Part shown: one piece after another, positions 51,701 through 61,030 of the stretch
Numbering within the stretch: position 1 is the stretch's first letter
Layout: each line of letters starts with the position of its first letter
Assembly (NCBI GenBank): GCA_021397835.1
Contig: JAJFZO010000168.1
Location: 1,178,001-1,242,000 of the forward strand
DNA: 64,000 nucleotides
From: Moringa oleifera
Lineage: Eukaryota; Streptophyta; Magnoliopsida; Brassicales; Moringaceae
Reading direction: 5' to 3'
Notes under the pieces: model-generated
What the model saw: the letters and a program-made list of their open reading frames with translations, nothing else
Database searches by the model: none
Told to the model about the DNA's origin: nothing
Translations under genes and position numbers: made by a program

Positions 51701-54700
51701 GAATACATTGGCAACTGGTTATAAGATTCTTGGTAAGTGATGATATTACATAACCATTTTGATAATAACTGTGTCTGAAATATGAAGAGCTTGTTCCTCA
51801 AGCATGTCTATGGTTGTCTTGGAAATAACTTGTTGCTTTTTGGGTGTTTCAGAATTGAATTATATAACTTGTTGCTTTTTGGGTGTTTCAGAATTGAATT
51901 ATATAAATTTAGTGCTTTAAATAATTTCATGCTGGAACTGTCCTCTTAAGCCAAGTAGCTTGGTAATATTTCTGTATTCTTTCCCCATACTTTTGCTAAT
52001 GTTGAGTGCTTTCGTATTCTTCATAGGTGATGATATATGGAGATATGTGGGGAAGCTGACGGATGCTCAAAGAAGCATGCTAGATGACAGATTTAAGTGG
52101 AAAGTAAGTCTACACATACATGTATTTTACCCATGTATATATTAGTGTATATATTCATCCATACATCCATCCATACATACATATACAAGCCCTCGACATC
52201 TTCCATAGATATATTATATATGCCCTCACATTTTATACTGTCCTTTGTTTTAATTCCTCACTTTTTTCTCACTCTATGTTATCTGTTTGTCTCTTTATTC
52301 ACCTTAATGATTGTATTAGGTCCGAGAGATGGAGAAAAAGAAGGAAGGAAAACCTGGTGAAGCAAGAGCTGCTCTAAGACGTTCTGTTAGAGAAAATGGG
52401 TTTGTATCTAAAAACTGTGCCTATGTTGTGATCCTGTGTCCTACACTTTTATCTTCTTCTTTCACATGTTTCCATTCTTATCAATGAGGTCTCAGGAGGA
52501 ATTAAGTTAGCAATGTCAAACAAGGTTCACTTGTCAATTGATTTTCATGCATACTTTTTATTGTTTTTTGTTTTTGGAACCTTGTACTCAATGTAATTTA
52601 AGCCTTTGGAAAAGTGGAAAGGTCTTCCATTTTTTGAATCATATTTTCTCAATATCCATTCCTCTAACCATTGATAAAGTATGAAAAACAGGGATGTGAT
52701 TGCTTGTCTTGTCATTTTTAGTCACGGTATTTGTAAAGGTAACAAATTTAATTTTAGCATTCATGTTGTTCTAACCGTTAGGTGGAATTTCATGTTCTCT
52801 GTCTTTGTCTCTGTCTCTGTATCTGTCTCTTTTTTTTTTCTTTTTTTTTTCCCCCTTTTTTCAACTGTAAGCAAGAAAAAGTTAAGCAATTTAATATCTT
52901 GTTCAATTAGGGTTTGTGTAATCACATATTCTTGCAGTTGCCTTATGTGAAGAAATATTCATTCTGTAGTGATATCCATGATTCTCCTAGCATTTTTTCT
53001 TTTACCTGTCTGAACTGATCTAACCTTTTTGCCCACCCGTATAGGTCGGCAACATGGATCCTTTCATTTCCATTCTGCATCTTTTTTTATTGTCTAACAA
53101 TTGCATGAAAATCATTTGCCCTTGCTGTTTTATCTGTCAGAAGAATGGAGGTGCCCATGCATGCTAAAATTCTTTTTATCTTTTTTAGTTGCTTGACCAT
53201 GGATTTCAGAATTGGTTATGGCATCTTGATTGTTTGTTGAGTTTTCTCTAGATTTCACCTGTCTTCTACGGTTATTAGGTCTGATGTAGCAGAGCAAAGT
53301 GGGGAAGTTTCACAATCTATTTCTGGTCCCTTATTCACAAGGTGTTGTTGGTTCTTGTAACATCTGGATTCTTATTGTTCTATCCTTTGATATATCCTGT
53401 TCTCCTTGTGTTCTTAATGTACTGTACTTTTTTGTACAACTAAATTGTAATTTTAGGAAAAATTGTGGCCCTGCTGAACTTAACATGGAGAGAAATTTGA
53501 TGCCTCGAACACTTGCTAGTGTCAGTGGTCCTACAGACTGGAATGAAGCTTTGGATATCATCTCATTTGGTTCCCCAGACCAGGTTTCCAGCATAACCTT
53601 TTTGTGCATTTGCTGGTTTTTCTTTTTTATAGAGTTTTTTCTATATCGAAAAAAAAAATACCAGAAACAAATATGCATTTGCTAGTTTTTGCATGCTTTA
53701 GTAGTAACCAGTATATGGTTTATCTGGCTGCAAAGAAAAAACAACAATGTTGATGCGAGAACTTGTGGCTGCTAACATAGATATGGTAATATATTTTACA
53801 ATACATTCGACCTTCCTATGACTTTCCCTTTGATTTGCAACCAGATCCATAATCAATTGTAAGGGAGTCATGAAATCAGATGTAAAAGGTCTTTCAGGGG
53901 GGGAAAAAATGGCTCAAAACTTTTCATGCAAGGATAATTTTGTTGAAAAATCAGTTTCAAGACGATGTTTCGAACTTGCTTTGAAAGATTGCAGAATGTA
54001 GTATCAAGCTTGTTCTATGTTGCATCTGCAATATTGTGCTACAAGTAAAATTCTTGTTGGAGTGTGAGAAATATAAAATATAATTGGCCGTGATAAAACA
54101 TTTAATAGGCAATGTAGTTTGAAGTTGAGTTTCTTGTAGCATCAATTGCTGATCACTAGAAAATTCTAATATTTCCTTTAAATTTCTTCGTTGCTGATCC
54201 TTTGTTATATTGGCTTTCTCTTGGCATTCCTTTAATTATCATATATCGTCTACAAAAATTAAAGAAAAAAGCTGAAATAACTTAAATAAGAAATTACTTA
54301 ATAATGAAATGGCTACTTCAGTTGTTGTGTTGTGTCTTGATTGAATACAAGCTGCACCTTTCTGTTTGTTTACCTTCTCCCGTCTCTATTTTAACTTTTT
54401 GTTTAAAACTTCTAGAATTCAAACTGAAACTGGTTGAGGTTTGTATGTATTGGCATTGTAGTCTGTTGAAGGAATGAAAGTTGTGTGCCATGAGTTAGCT
54501 CAAGCGACTAGTGATCCAGAAGGCAGCGCAATGGATGAACTTGTGAAGGATGCAGATAGACTTGTTTCATGCTTAGCAAATAAGGTCATTTATCAGAATA
54601 GTTTTCCCTGTTCTTTCTCTTTTACTTATACACCGGGAACCATATTGCTGGTGAAATTGGAAATTTTCTGTTTTTTTTTTTTAAATATTTATTTGTGTTG

Positions 54701-57700
54701 TACGTCTCTCTTCTTTAAATAGGTTGCCAAGACATTTGACTTCAGTTTGACGGGAGCTTCATCAAGGTCTTGTAAATATGTCCTTAACACGCTTATGCAG
54801 GTAATTTGATCAAAACTACCTGTTACTATGCTTGATTTATTTTCTTCTTTCCTTTCTGCCCTTCCAAAACAATCTGAAGGGGGATCAGGGAGGTGGGACG
54901 GTGAGGAGGGAACTGGGAGTATTATAATTCCCTCTTCATCGCCCAAGGGACGGAGGTCTCTGGATTATCTTACTTAAGCCTTACTTCATGAACTTTTCTG
55001 CAGACATTTCAAAACAAAAGACTTGCTCATGCTGTCAAGGAGAGTACTCTTGACAGTCTTATTACTGAGCTTCTACTTTGGCTGTTGGATGAAAGAGTTC
55101 CTCGAATGGATGATGGCAGCCAGCTTCTAAAAGCTTTGAATGTCTTGATGCTTAAGATTCTGGTTTGAATACTTACAGAGATATCATTTTGTATTACTTT
55201 TATTGATAGTTTTGCTTTATGTTTGACTACTGGTTGCATGCAGGATAATGCAGATCGTACTTCATCCTTTGTTGTCCTCATAAATCTGTTGCGTCCATTA
55301 GATCCATCAAGATGGCCTTCGCCCGTATCAAGTGAGGGCTTTGCTGCAAGAAATCAGAAATTCTCTGATCTGGTTGTCAAATGCCTGATCAAACTTACGA
55401 AGGTAATTTTTTGTTTTTAGTTGCTTTAGCAAGACCTATTTCCAAGTTGGTTGGCTGCGGAACTCCCTTCTAGAATACTGCTTGTTTAAGGCAGTAGGTG
55501 GTCAGTTTTGGCTATGTGTCTATGCATTGCAATTTTAAAGTTACTGCCAAGTAAAGGATGAATAAATCTAGGGTGTCATGTAGAGAATGGATAAATTCTA
55601 GCCAAAACAGTTTTACTTTTCTTCTACTTGGATGATCTTGGATATGCCATAAATTGCATTCCCTGTGAGGCAGGTTCTTCAAAGCACCATATATGATGTC
55701 GATCTTGACCGCATCCTTCAAAGCATCCATCTGTACCTGCAAGAATTGGGAATGGAGGAAATTAGGAGGAGGTATGTGCTAATGTTCGCTAGCTGCCTCC
55801 AGGCTACCAAACCACTTTTTGCTGTGTTTTTTTTTTTTCTTTTTTTTAAAAAAGTTTTCTCATAGTCTCTTAAATTTTAGGTTTTTGTTCTCTATGGGTT
55901 GAGCTATATGTTATCGTGGTCTATTAACTTAATATTAACTAATATTTTGTCTTTGTATCCTTTCTGTAATGATCATTTGGAAAGAGCTGGTGCGGATGAC
56001 AAGCCATTGCGGATGGTGAAAACTGTTTTGCATGAACTTGTTAAGCTTCGTGGGGCTGCAATAAAGGGTCACTTGTCTATGGTTCCTATAGACATGAAGC
56101 CTCAGCCAATTATTCTTGCCTACATTGATCTAAATCTTGAGGTATACAGAGTAAATGGATCCACTTTTCTACTTCTGTTTCGTTTGAATATTTAAATCAG
56201 GTAGGATGAGAAGAATGTTTATTGCAAAACCTCTATACAATTTCTGACCATAGGTTGTCTTTAGATGTTACACACCTTTTATTCTAGGATCAACAAATAT
56301 GAGCTATTAGTTAAGTTCTTTTCTTCTGTTGGTTTTTTGGGTAGGCAACTGTTAGATAAGTTAGAGATATTTGGGAAAGGGTTATTGGTGAACCTCTGGG
56401 GAATATTAACCAAAAATCTTGATGTCGAAATTCTACATTTTAGTGCACAGTTGAACTATGAAAATTTTAAAATGTCTCTTCCTCTTCCCAATTTTCATAT
56501 CAACAGTACTGCTTTGTCCAGTTGTGAACTAAAATCTTGATAACTCAAATGTGATGGTTTCACCAATAACTTGAAAAATGACATCAAATAATTGTATATG
56601 CTCATATAGCTATACCAAAGGTTATTAGTAAATCCATTATAGAGCTTATTCCTATCTGCTCAGTTCCTTTCTGATGGTTGAACAACATTTTTGGCCACAA
56701 ATTAGGGAGAAAGCAGCATTCCTTTGCTTCCCAAACCATGCTCATGTCATAAAATGTGTAAATATGATTCTTAATTAAATGTCTTTTCTATGTTTTATGT
56801 GATGAATAATTTTTGGTAAAGCATTTACAAGTAATAAGAAGAGAAAATGTCTATGGTATGAAAACTAAAATTGTTGAAAAAACTAATCAATATTACTTCT
56901 TTAATCTATGGTCAGAAACTTGTGTAAGAGTTGACCATTTTTTATGTATCTCATAATTTTCAAATTTACAGACGTTAGCTGCAGCAAGAATGTTGACCTC
57001 AACTGGTCCTGTGGGTCAGACACATTGGGGTGATTCAGCGGCCAACAATCCACCACCTGCTACAAATTCTGCTGATGCTCAGTTGAAGGTATTATTATGC
57101 TAACATTTAGGTTTTTTTCACGTCCAGTAATTTATTTGTGAATGTCTTTAATGTTAGTTTTTCTCTTAGTACTCTCCTTTTATCCAATGATTGGTACTTT
57201 TTCTTCATGTAATTCAATGAATCTTGGACACAGCAAGAACTTGCTGCAATATTCAAGAAAATTGGTGACAAGCAAACATGCACTATTGGTCTGTATGAAC
57301 TTTATCGCATCACCCAACTGTACCCCAAGGTAATTTATATGATGTCTGGACTCAAGAAAAAAAAGTTTTCACTATTTTGTTCTTTGTTCTTGAACACCCC
57401 CCTCCTCCCCCCCGCCCCCCCCCCCCCCCCCCCCCCACTCCCCCAAACAAAAAAAATAATAAAAAATGAAGATAGTTAATATGATCAATCATCTGTGCTA
57501 GTCAATTTGTTTAAAACTAGTTGTAATATCATTGTAGGTTGATATATTTGCCCAGCTCCAGAATGCTAGTGAGGCATTTCGTACTTATATCAGAGATGGC
57601 TTAGCCCAGGTTTGTTTTTGTTATCGTCAGTGAATGTGTCATATGTGGATAGTTGAAGATGTGTATGCGAGTGTCTTTTCATTTTTACTGCAGATGGAGA

Positions 57701-58342
57701 AGAATGCAGCAGCTGGAAGGACTCCTTCAAGTGTACCAATGGCAACCCCTCCCCCAGCTTCCCTGACTGTTTCTTCGCCCGAATTTGCTCCTTTGTCGCC
57801 AGTACATGCAAATTCCTTGAATGATGCAAAGTCACTAAATGTAAAACCTGAACTGACAAATTTTAATCTGCCACCATCACACACTGAAGATAACAGGATT
57901 GGTAATGCAATGACTTTAAGAGGTCTGACTACCGAGAACTCACAAGGTGACCAAAGAAATGAGAGATTTATTGGTGGAGGTAATGTGCTAACGCTGTTGC
58001 TTCTGATGTTGCTCTTAGTCTTGGGTTGTTTTAAACAACAGGGGCTGATCGTGGATCTTGTTCTATGACTACACAGTTACCAGTGGCACATTGGATGCAA
58101 TTAGAGAAAGGATGAAGAGCATGCAACTAGCAGCAGCTGCTGGAAACCTGGATTCTGGGAGCAGGCCATTGATGTCCATGAATGACAACTCAAGTCATGG
58201 TCTCTCTACTCAGACCCGAGCATCGGACCATCCCGGTGTGGAGAATTCACAGAGTGGAGTTCTTCCCATGGATGAGAAAGCGTTGTCTGGCCTTCAGGCC
58301 CGGATGGAGAGACTTAAAAGTGGGTCTATAGAACCACTGTAG
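31472..58342 (+). CDS. MOR1: MOR1/GEM1, XMAP215/Dis1-family microtubule polymerase (complete, 54 exons)
   Basis: Encodes the plant TOG-domain protein that binds tubulin dimers and adds them to microtubule plus ends; Arabidopsis mor1/gem1 mutants have disordered cortical arrays and failed pollen cytokinesis. Exons defined by GT-AG borders (one GC-AG) join in phase throughout: 6,072 nt, 2,023 residues and a TAG at 58,340-58,342. The Arabidopsis protein is about 1,980 residues, so this one is full length. The start (31,472) opens with MSEEEKLLKEAKKLPWEDRL and directly enters TOG1. Recognition rests on near-continuous similarity to remembered MOR1 sequence, for example KNKVAKAVVPAIDVMFQAL, RKDLFDWL, KKQVDGLEMLQKALPS, GPTDWNEALDII and the C-terminal MDEKALSGLQARMERLK. 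No frameshift or internal stop was seen. Exon lists and domains follow in the next entries. Confidence 0.97.
32194..34843 (+). other. MOR1 intron 3 (2.65 kb) with (AT)n microsatellite
   Basis: The first of four large introns. It contains an uninterrupted (AT)n tract at about 33,826-33,849. I saw no nested gene or clear transposon; open frames here are short and unsupported. Confidence 0.7.
37060..37800 (-). mobile_element. Reverse-oriented non-LTR (LINE/SINE-like) retroelement fragment
   Basis: Poly-T tracts (about 37,073 and 37,200-37,227) are followed by a segment containing CACCAAGGGGGTGGCTCCCAT (37,252-37,272). A closely similar string, GCCAAGGGGGTGCCTCCCAT, lies in intron 12 (41,814-41,833), again just after a poly-T tract. 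On the minus strand this reads as a 3' region ending in poly(A). A 64-codon minus-strand open stretch (37,333-37,527) may be residual coding sequence. No family domain was recognised. Confidence 0.45.
38167..38638 (+). repeat. Tandem duplication, 2 x 236 bp
   Basis: The sequence from 38,167 (CAACTCTTATGGGACG) repeats from 38,403 with a period of 236 bp. I count about six substitutions between copies (for example GGATGCCCC versus GGATACCTC, GCATGCTGG versus GCATGATGG, AAACTC versus AAAGTC), so it is roughly 97-98% identical and recent. It lies wholly inside MOR1 intron 9, with no effect on the coding sequence. Confidence 0.95.
40200..40320 (+). other. MOR1 intron 11 with a GC donor
   Basis: Exon 11 ends ...GTTGAAG and the intron begins GCAAGT; the acceptor is TTGCAG at 40,320. 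Only this junction restores the conserved reading ADIVEDIRTAVKNKVPL. There is no GT nearby that preserves frame, so this is a GC-AG intron with an otherwise consensus U1 site (AG|GCAAGT). Confidence 0.85.
40458..42998 (+). other. MOR1 intron 12 (2.54 kb), largely retroelement-like
   Basis: From about 40,800 to 42,550 the composition is more balanced than in other introns. It contains several short open stretches without clear homology, and after the T-rich tract at 41,743-41,765 it carries the same CCAAGGGGGTG..CTCCCAT motif as intron 9. Probably one or two decayed reverse-oriented retroelements; the boundaries cannot be fixed by eye. Confidence 0.45.
44920..47250 (+). other. MOR1 intron 18 (2.33 kb) with microsatellites and a 181-bp tandem repeat
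   Basis: Contains TA/TG dinucleotide-rich stretches (about 45,530-45,615 and 46,030-46,150) and a tandem duplication of period about 181 bp (46,149-46,494). No nested gene. Confidence 0.75.
46149..46494 (+). repeat. Tandem duplication, about 2 x 181 bp, diverged
   Basis: CATGCATGTGTACCCATG at 46,149 recurs as CATGCATATGTACACATG at 46,330. The copies share ACATAGATACCTAC, GGGCATGTGTTCAGGT, GGAGATCATCACAT and ACCTTGTGGTTTAGCGCCATC in order. The second copy has a small GCGGGCATT insertion and lacks about 20 bp, so it is older than the intron 9 duplication. Confidence 0.88.
47251..50367 (+). other. MOR1: MOR1 exons 19-33: rest of TOG3, TOG4 and linker
   Basis: Exons: 47251-47363, 47475-47562, 47738-47838, 47920-48027, 48127-48232, 48312-48391, 48473-48619, 48738-48813, 48963-49087, 49177-49287, 49375-49524, 49669-49743, 49891-49972, 50075-50187, 50266-50367 (to residue 1148). 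TOG3 ends near residue 815. TOG4 starts near 850 with SPDWKVRLESIEAVNKIL (Trp869). Exons 32-33 encode a basic Ser-rich linker ending in the conserved DIAVQSQALFNVKDSNK. The exon 33 acceptor is weak (GAAAG before AGAGGC) but is the one that keeps frame. Confidence 0.92.
50459..53583 (+). other. MOR1: MOR1 exons 34-43: TOG5 and following linker
   Basis: Exons: 50459-50533, 50620-50715, 50794-50895, 51009-51110, 51359-51541, 51621-51732, 52027-52103, 52320-52399, 53279-53341, 53457-53583 (residues 1149-1487). The TOG5-type fold runs about 1160-1400, with Phe in place of the usual loop Trp (TDFKKQVDGLEML). The exon 41-43 linker (SDVAEQSGEVSQ, then GPLFTRK) is the least conserved part against remembered Arabidopsis sequence. 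Exon 39 has a tandem CAGCAG acceptor. Confidence 0.92.
51827..51904 (+). repeat. Perfect tandem duplication, 2 x 39 bp, in MOR1 intron 39
   Basis: The unit begins AACTTGTTGCTTTTTGGGTG and ends ATTGAATTATAT; the second copy starts at 51,866 and reads identically. Each unit contains GTTTCAG, a potential cryptic acceptor, upstream of the real acceptor at 52,026. Confidence 0.93.
54462..58342 (+). other. MOR1: MOR1 exons 44-54: plant-conserved C-terminal region
   Basis: Exons: 54462-54584, 54723-54800, 55004-55162, 55244-55402, 55674-55771, 55985-56141, 56972-57088, 57234-57329, 57538-57609, 57694-57979, 58077-58342 (residues 1488-2023). Exons 44-52 encode a helical domain very similar between plants (for example ELLLWLLDERVPRMDDGSQLLKAL split by no gaps). 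Exon 53 encodes a Pro/Ser-rich disordered stretch (TPPPASLTVSSPEFAPLSP). Exon 54 has two conserved helices, LDAIRERMKSMQLAA and the terminal KALSGLQARMERLK. In animal relatives the C-terminus recruits TACC or gamma-tubulin complexes; the plant partner is not shown by the sequence. Confidence 0.93.
57390..57445 (+). repeat. Poly-C tract in MOR1 intron 51
   Basis: A C-rich stretch with an almost unbroken run of C (from about 57,407 to 57,436) in an otherwise AT-rich intron of about 210 bp (57,330-57,537). Homopolymer length in such a tract is often unreliable in sequence data. Confidence 0.9.
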
Positions 58343-58975
58343 GAAGTGCGGACTTTTTAAGAAATCTGTTGCACATGTTATACAACCCTGCTTGTAAGAT
58401 GCTGTTCTTGTAAATGAAGCAGGACTGTCAGTGCTTGCCAAGCACGTATAGCACTCACTGTACAAAGTGGTAGAGGTTGTGGTCTTCCTAACACATGGAG
58501 GCAACTTTGCAGAAATGAGGCTATGGCTATGTTTTTGTTTCTTTTCTCCTTTATTGTAATCTTTAATCAATTTTGTGCTGTATATTGTAGTTAAAACATG
58601 ACTTTCTAAGTTAGATCGTAGCAAATTTCTTTGATTTAATGCAGTTGTGCAAATCCCAACATTCCTCGGGTGCACATGTGTTTCTTATTAATGTCTCTGC
58701 ACAAGTGTTTTTACTGGCATGGTGTCTACTGTTGACAAGAGCGAACCTATTGAGTAAACCCTCTTTTTTGGGTCAAGCACTCAATTTTTATTTCAATTTG
58801 ACTTCTTTCCTGTTATTTTGGTGAATTGGGATTTCTGGGTGGACTAATGGTTAAGAATTCTATATTTTGAGCAGATGGCAGGTACTAGTGTGTCTTGCCA
58901 TGGTATGGTTGAAGATGGACTGACTTGACTCGCGCTATGTAACATGGGATGCATTGGCATCTACAATAAAAATGT
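58343..58975 (+). terminator. MOR1 3' UTR and possible polyadenylation region
   Basis: Downstream of the stop, T-rich and TTGTA-type far-upstream-like words occur at 58,545-58,600, and a canonical AATAAA lies at 58,965-58,970. Which site is used cannot be told from sequence; plant signals are loose. Confidence 0.35.
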
Positions 58976-59900
58976 ATAGATTTAGTTAGTTATACCGATT
59001 ATCCTTTCATTTTGCTATTTGTAATTTATAGTTTTGTTTTTAAAAAATAAATTATATCAGTGTCGACCTTGGTAAGATCCTTCTATTAGTATGGGATCAA
59101 TGAAATAAGCAGAAAAGTTATTATACTTTTACTTTATAATATGACTAAGTAGAAAATATTGAGTATTTTAATTATGTGTTTAATTCCAAGTATAGGTATT
59201 TTAATTGTTTTTAGAAAAGAACTAATTACTAGTGTCTTGAATTAACAAATGTAATGAAAAAGACAAAAGAGTCAAATTTGGCAGTTTTGCTGATATCATT
59301 TCCTCAAAATTCACCATTATTTTTGATTTGCATGTGAATTAAAAAAGAAAAAAAATGTGAATTGCTTCCCAAACAAAGTCATAAATAAATTAAGAACAAA
59401 GTATAGTATGTAGTGTTCCTGTAAACAAAGATAGTCTAGGTAACTTATGTAACAAGATATAATTAATGTCGTGAAGAAAGCAAAGTGGATGCAAGAATTT
59501 GTTCTTTTCATAATTTATTTGTCTTCGTTTGGTCAAGACGGCACTTGTTAAATGCTATTACTAAGAAAAAAACTTGTTAATTAAATTGCAAAGCAACTGC
59601 TTTTATTATATTGTAACACAATAATTTTGTGTAGAGTTATAATTTTGTCCACTGCTACATTTTATGTTTTCACAAAATGTGTAGAATAATGTAATATTAA
59701 ATGAATTTAAAATTTTATAAAATACTATCTCTGAAATTCCTTTGGTGAATTATATTGAACTGGCGAGTATCTTGTTGGCCCACAAAAAGTAGCCGTTAGA
59801 AGCTTGAACGTTAAGCCGACCGTTAAAATTAATATATTCTTCATACCAAAATCACGTTCCCTTGGCTATAGAATCTGAAACATCCAGATTGTTCAAGACC
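58976..59900. other. Intergenic DNA between MOR1 and the small membrane-protein gene
   Basis: AT-rich, without coding sequence. It becomes more balanced from about 59,750 where the next promoter begins. Confidence 0.5.
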
Positions 59901-59910
59901 CAAAGCCCCT

Positions 59911-59917
59911 TTATATA
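59911..59917 (+). promoter_or_regulatory. TATA box of the small membrane-protein gene
   Basis: TTATATA followed by a CT-rich stretch (CTTCCTCTCTC) about 65-70 bp upstream of the start codon at 59,981, an ideal plant arrangement giving a leader of roughly 40 nt. Confidence 0.65.
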
Positions 59918-59980
59918 CTTCCTCTCTCGGCATCATCTCCGTAAGCACAGCTGTATTAAGCTTTCTCTCACGAATCGAAG

Positions 59981-60199
59981 ATGGGTATGGTAGTGGTGAT
60001 ATCTCTGCCGCTGATTCTGTTCTGCATATTGCTTGGATTCGGGTGCTACTTCTGGGGAAGGGCCAGAGGAAGACAAGATGTCCGCACAAATCCTCAAGTA
60101 TATGGGGTACCCACTCCTCCACCTGGTGCTGCTATAGCAACTTCTTATCCATCTCCTCCTCCTGCACATTTCAAGCCGGACAACTCCGTCAATGTTTAA
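59981..60199 (+). CDS. Small single-pass membrane protein with Pro-rich tail (72 aa)
   Basis: One exon, 72 codons, ATG at 59,981 and TAA at 60,197-60,199. Residues 4-25 form one hydrophobic segment (VVVISLPLILFCILLGFGCYFW) followed at once by a basic patch (GRARGRQDVR), which by the positive-inside rule places the C-terminus in the cytosol. The tail is Pro-rich (YGVPTPPPG and SYPSPPPAHFKP) and ends DNSVNV. There is no N-terminal cleavage signature beyond the anchor itself. A well-placed TATA box and a local shift to coding-like composition support a real gene. I do not recognise a named family; an uncharacterised plant transmembrane protein is the most that can be said. Confidence 0.75.
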   Translation: MGMVVVISLPLILFCILLGFGCYFWGRARGRQDVRTNPQVYGVPTPPPGAAIATSYPSPPPAHFKPDNSVNV

Positions 60200-61030
60200 T
60201 TTAAGCAAACCAAGCTTATCTTGAAGTGTTTGTTTCTCTAGAAAAACCAAAGAAAAAGAAAACCTGGACTTTCGCTGTTGTAGTATACGTGTGAATTTGA
60301 GGCAGGGAAACCAACTTTGGTGATACCGGGAATATGATTTTCATTTTGGGTGTGAAAGTAAATAGATTGGGTTTGTATTGTGCATTCCATGAGTCTAGTC
60401 GGAGTTTGTAATTTTCTTTTCCGTTTCGAGATCTTTTGAGGAATTCAAAGTCCTCCACTTTTAGCTGAAAATTGAGGTTTGAGATACCAATTGGTAAATT
60501 GTTATTAGGCCTAGAGGGATGTTTAAATGTAATTCCTACAGTTTTCTTATACTTAATGCAGGACGATTTGAAAGAGCAGGATGCTTTGATTAATTATTCT
60601 TTTCTTGCTTTACACTGCATATCTACCTTGAGTTACTGTCTGGAAATCGACTGTTTGTGTCAAAACCCAATGGAGGAGAGATAGAAGAGTTGGGTTAGAA
60701 TGAACAGAAGAAATGAACCGCTGAAGTTGGAGATGGGGAGGGAAAAGACGAAGTCATGGCTGTATTTTTGCAGTGACAGAGCTGCCTCCTCCTGTTTTAT
60801 CCCCTGATTGACCATGGTGAGGGCTCACTTCCTGTTTTATCAGGTCCTCTTGTTTCTTTTGTTATGGATTACGGTTTGTAGATAATTGGATTTGATTTAT
60901 TTTGACTTCGTTTATCTTGGTGACAATCATTCAATGGCAATTACTAAATCGACCTACACCAAAGCAATCAAAAGATCAATACCCTTCACCTAATTTCAAT
61001 TTTAACATATCTTACAAGAATCTAATTTTA
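60200..61030 (+). other. Downstream flank of the small gene, probable 3' UTR and spacer
   Basis: Balanced composition continues to about 60,900, compatible with a 3' UTR or a lost neighbouring exon (a GA-rich patch at 60,660-60,760 has no long frame). No obvious AATAAA close to the stop. Nothing codes convincingly. Confidence 0.35.

Noticed and set aside
59841..60250. Two minus-strand open frames of 93 and 105 codons over the small membrane-protein gene
   Set aside because: The plus-strand frame has the TATA box, a good hydrophobic anchor and coding-like periodicity; the antisense frames are shadows.
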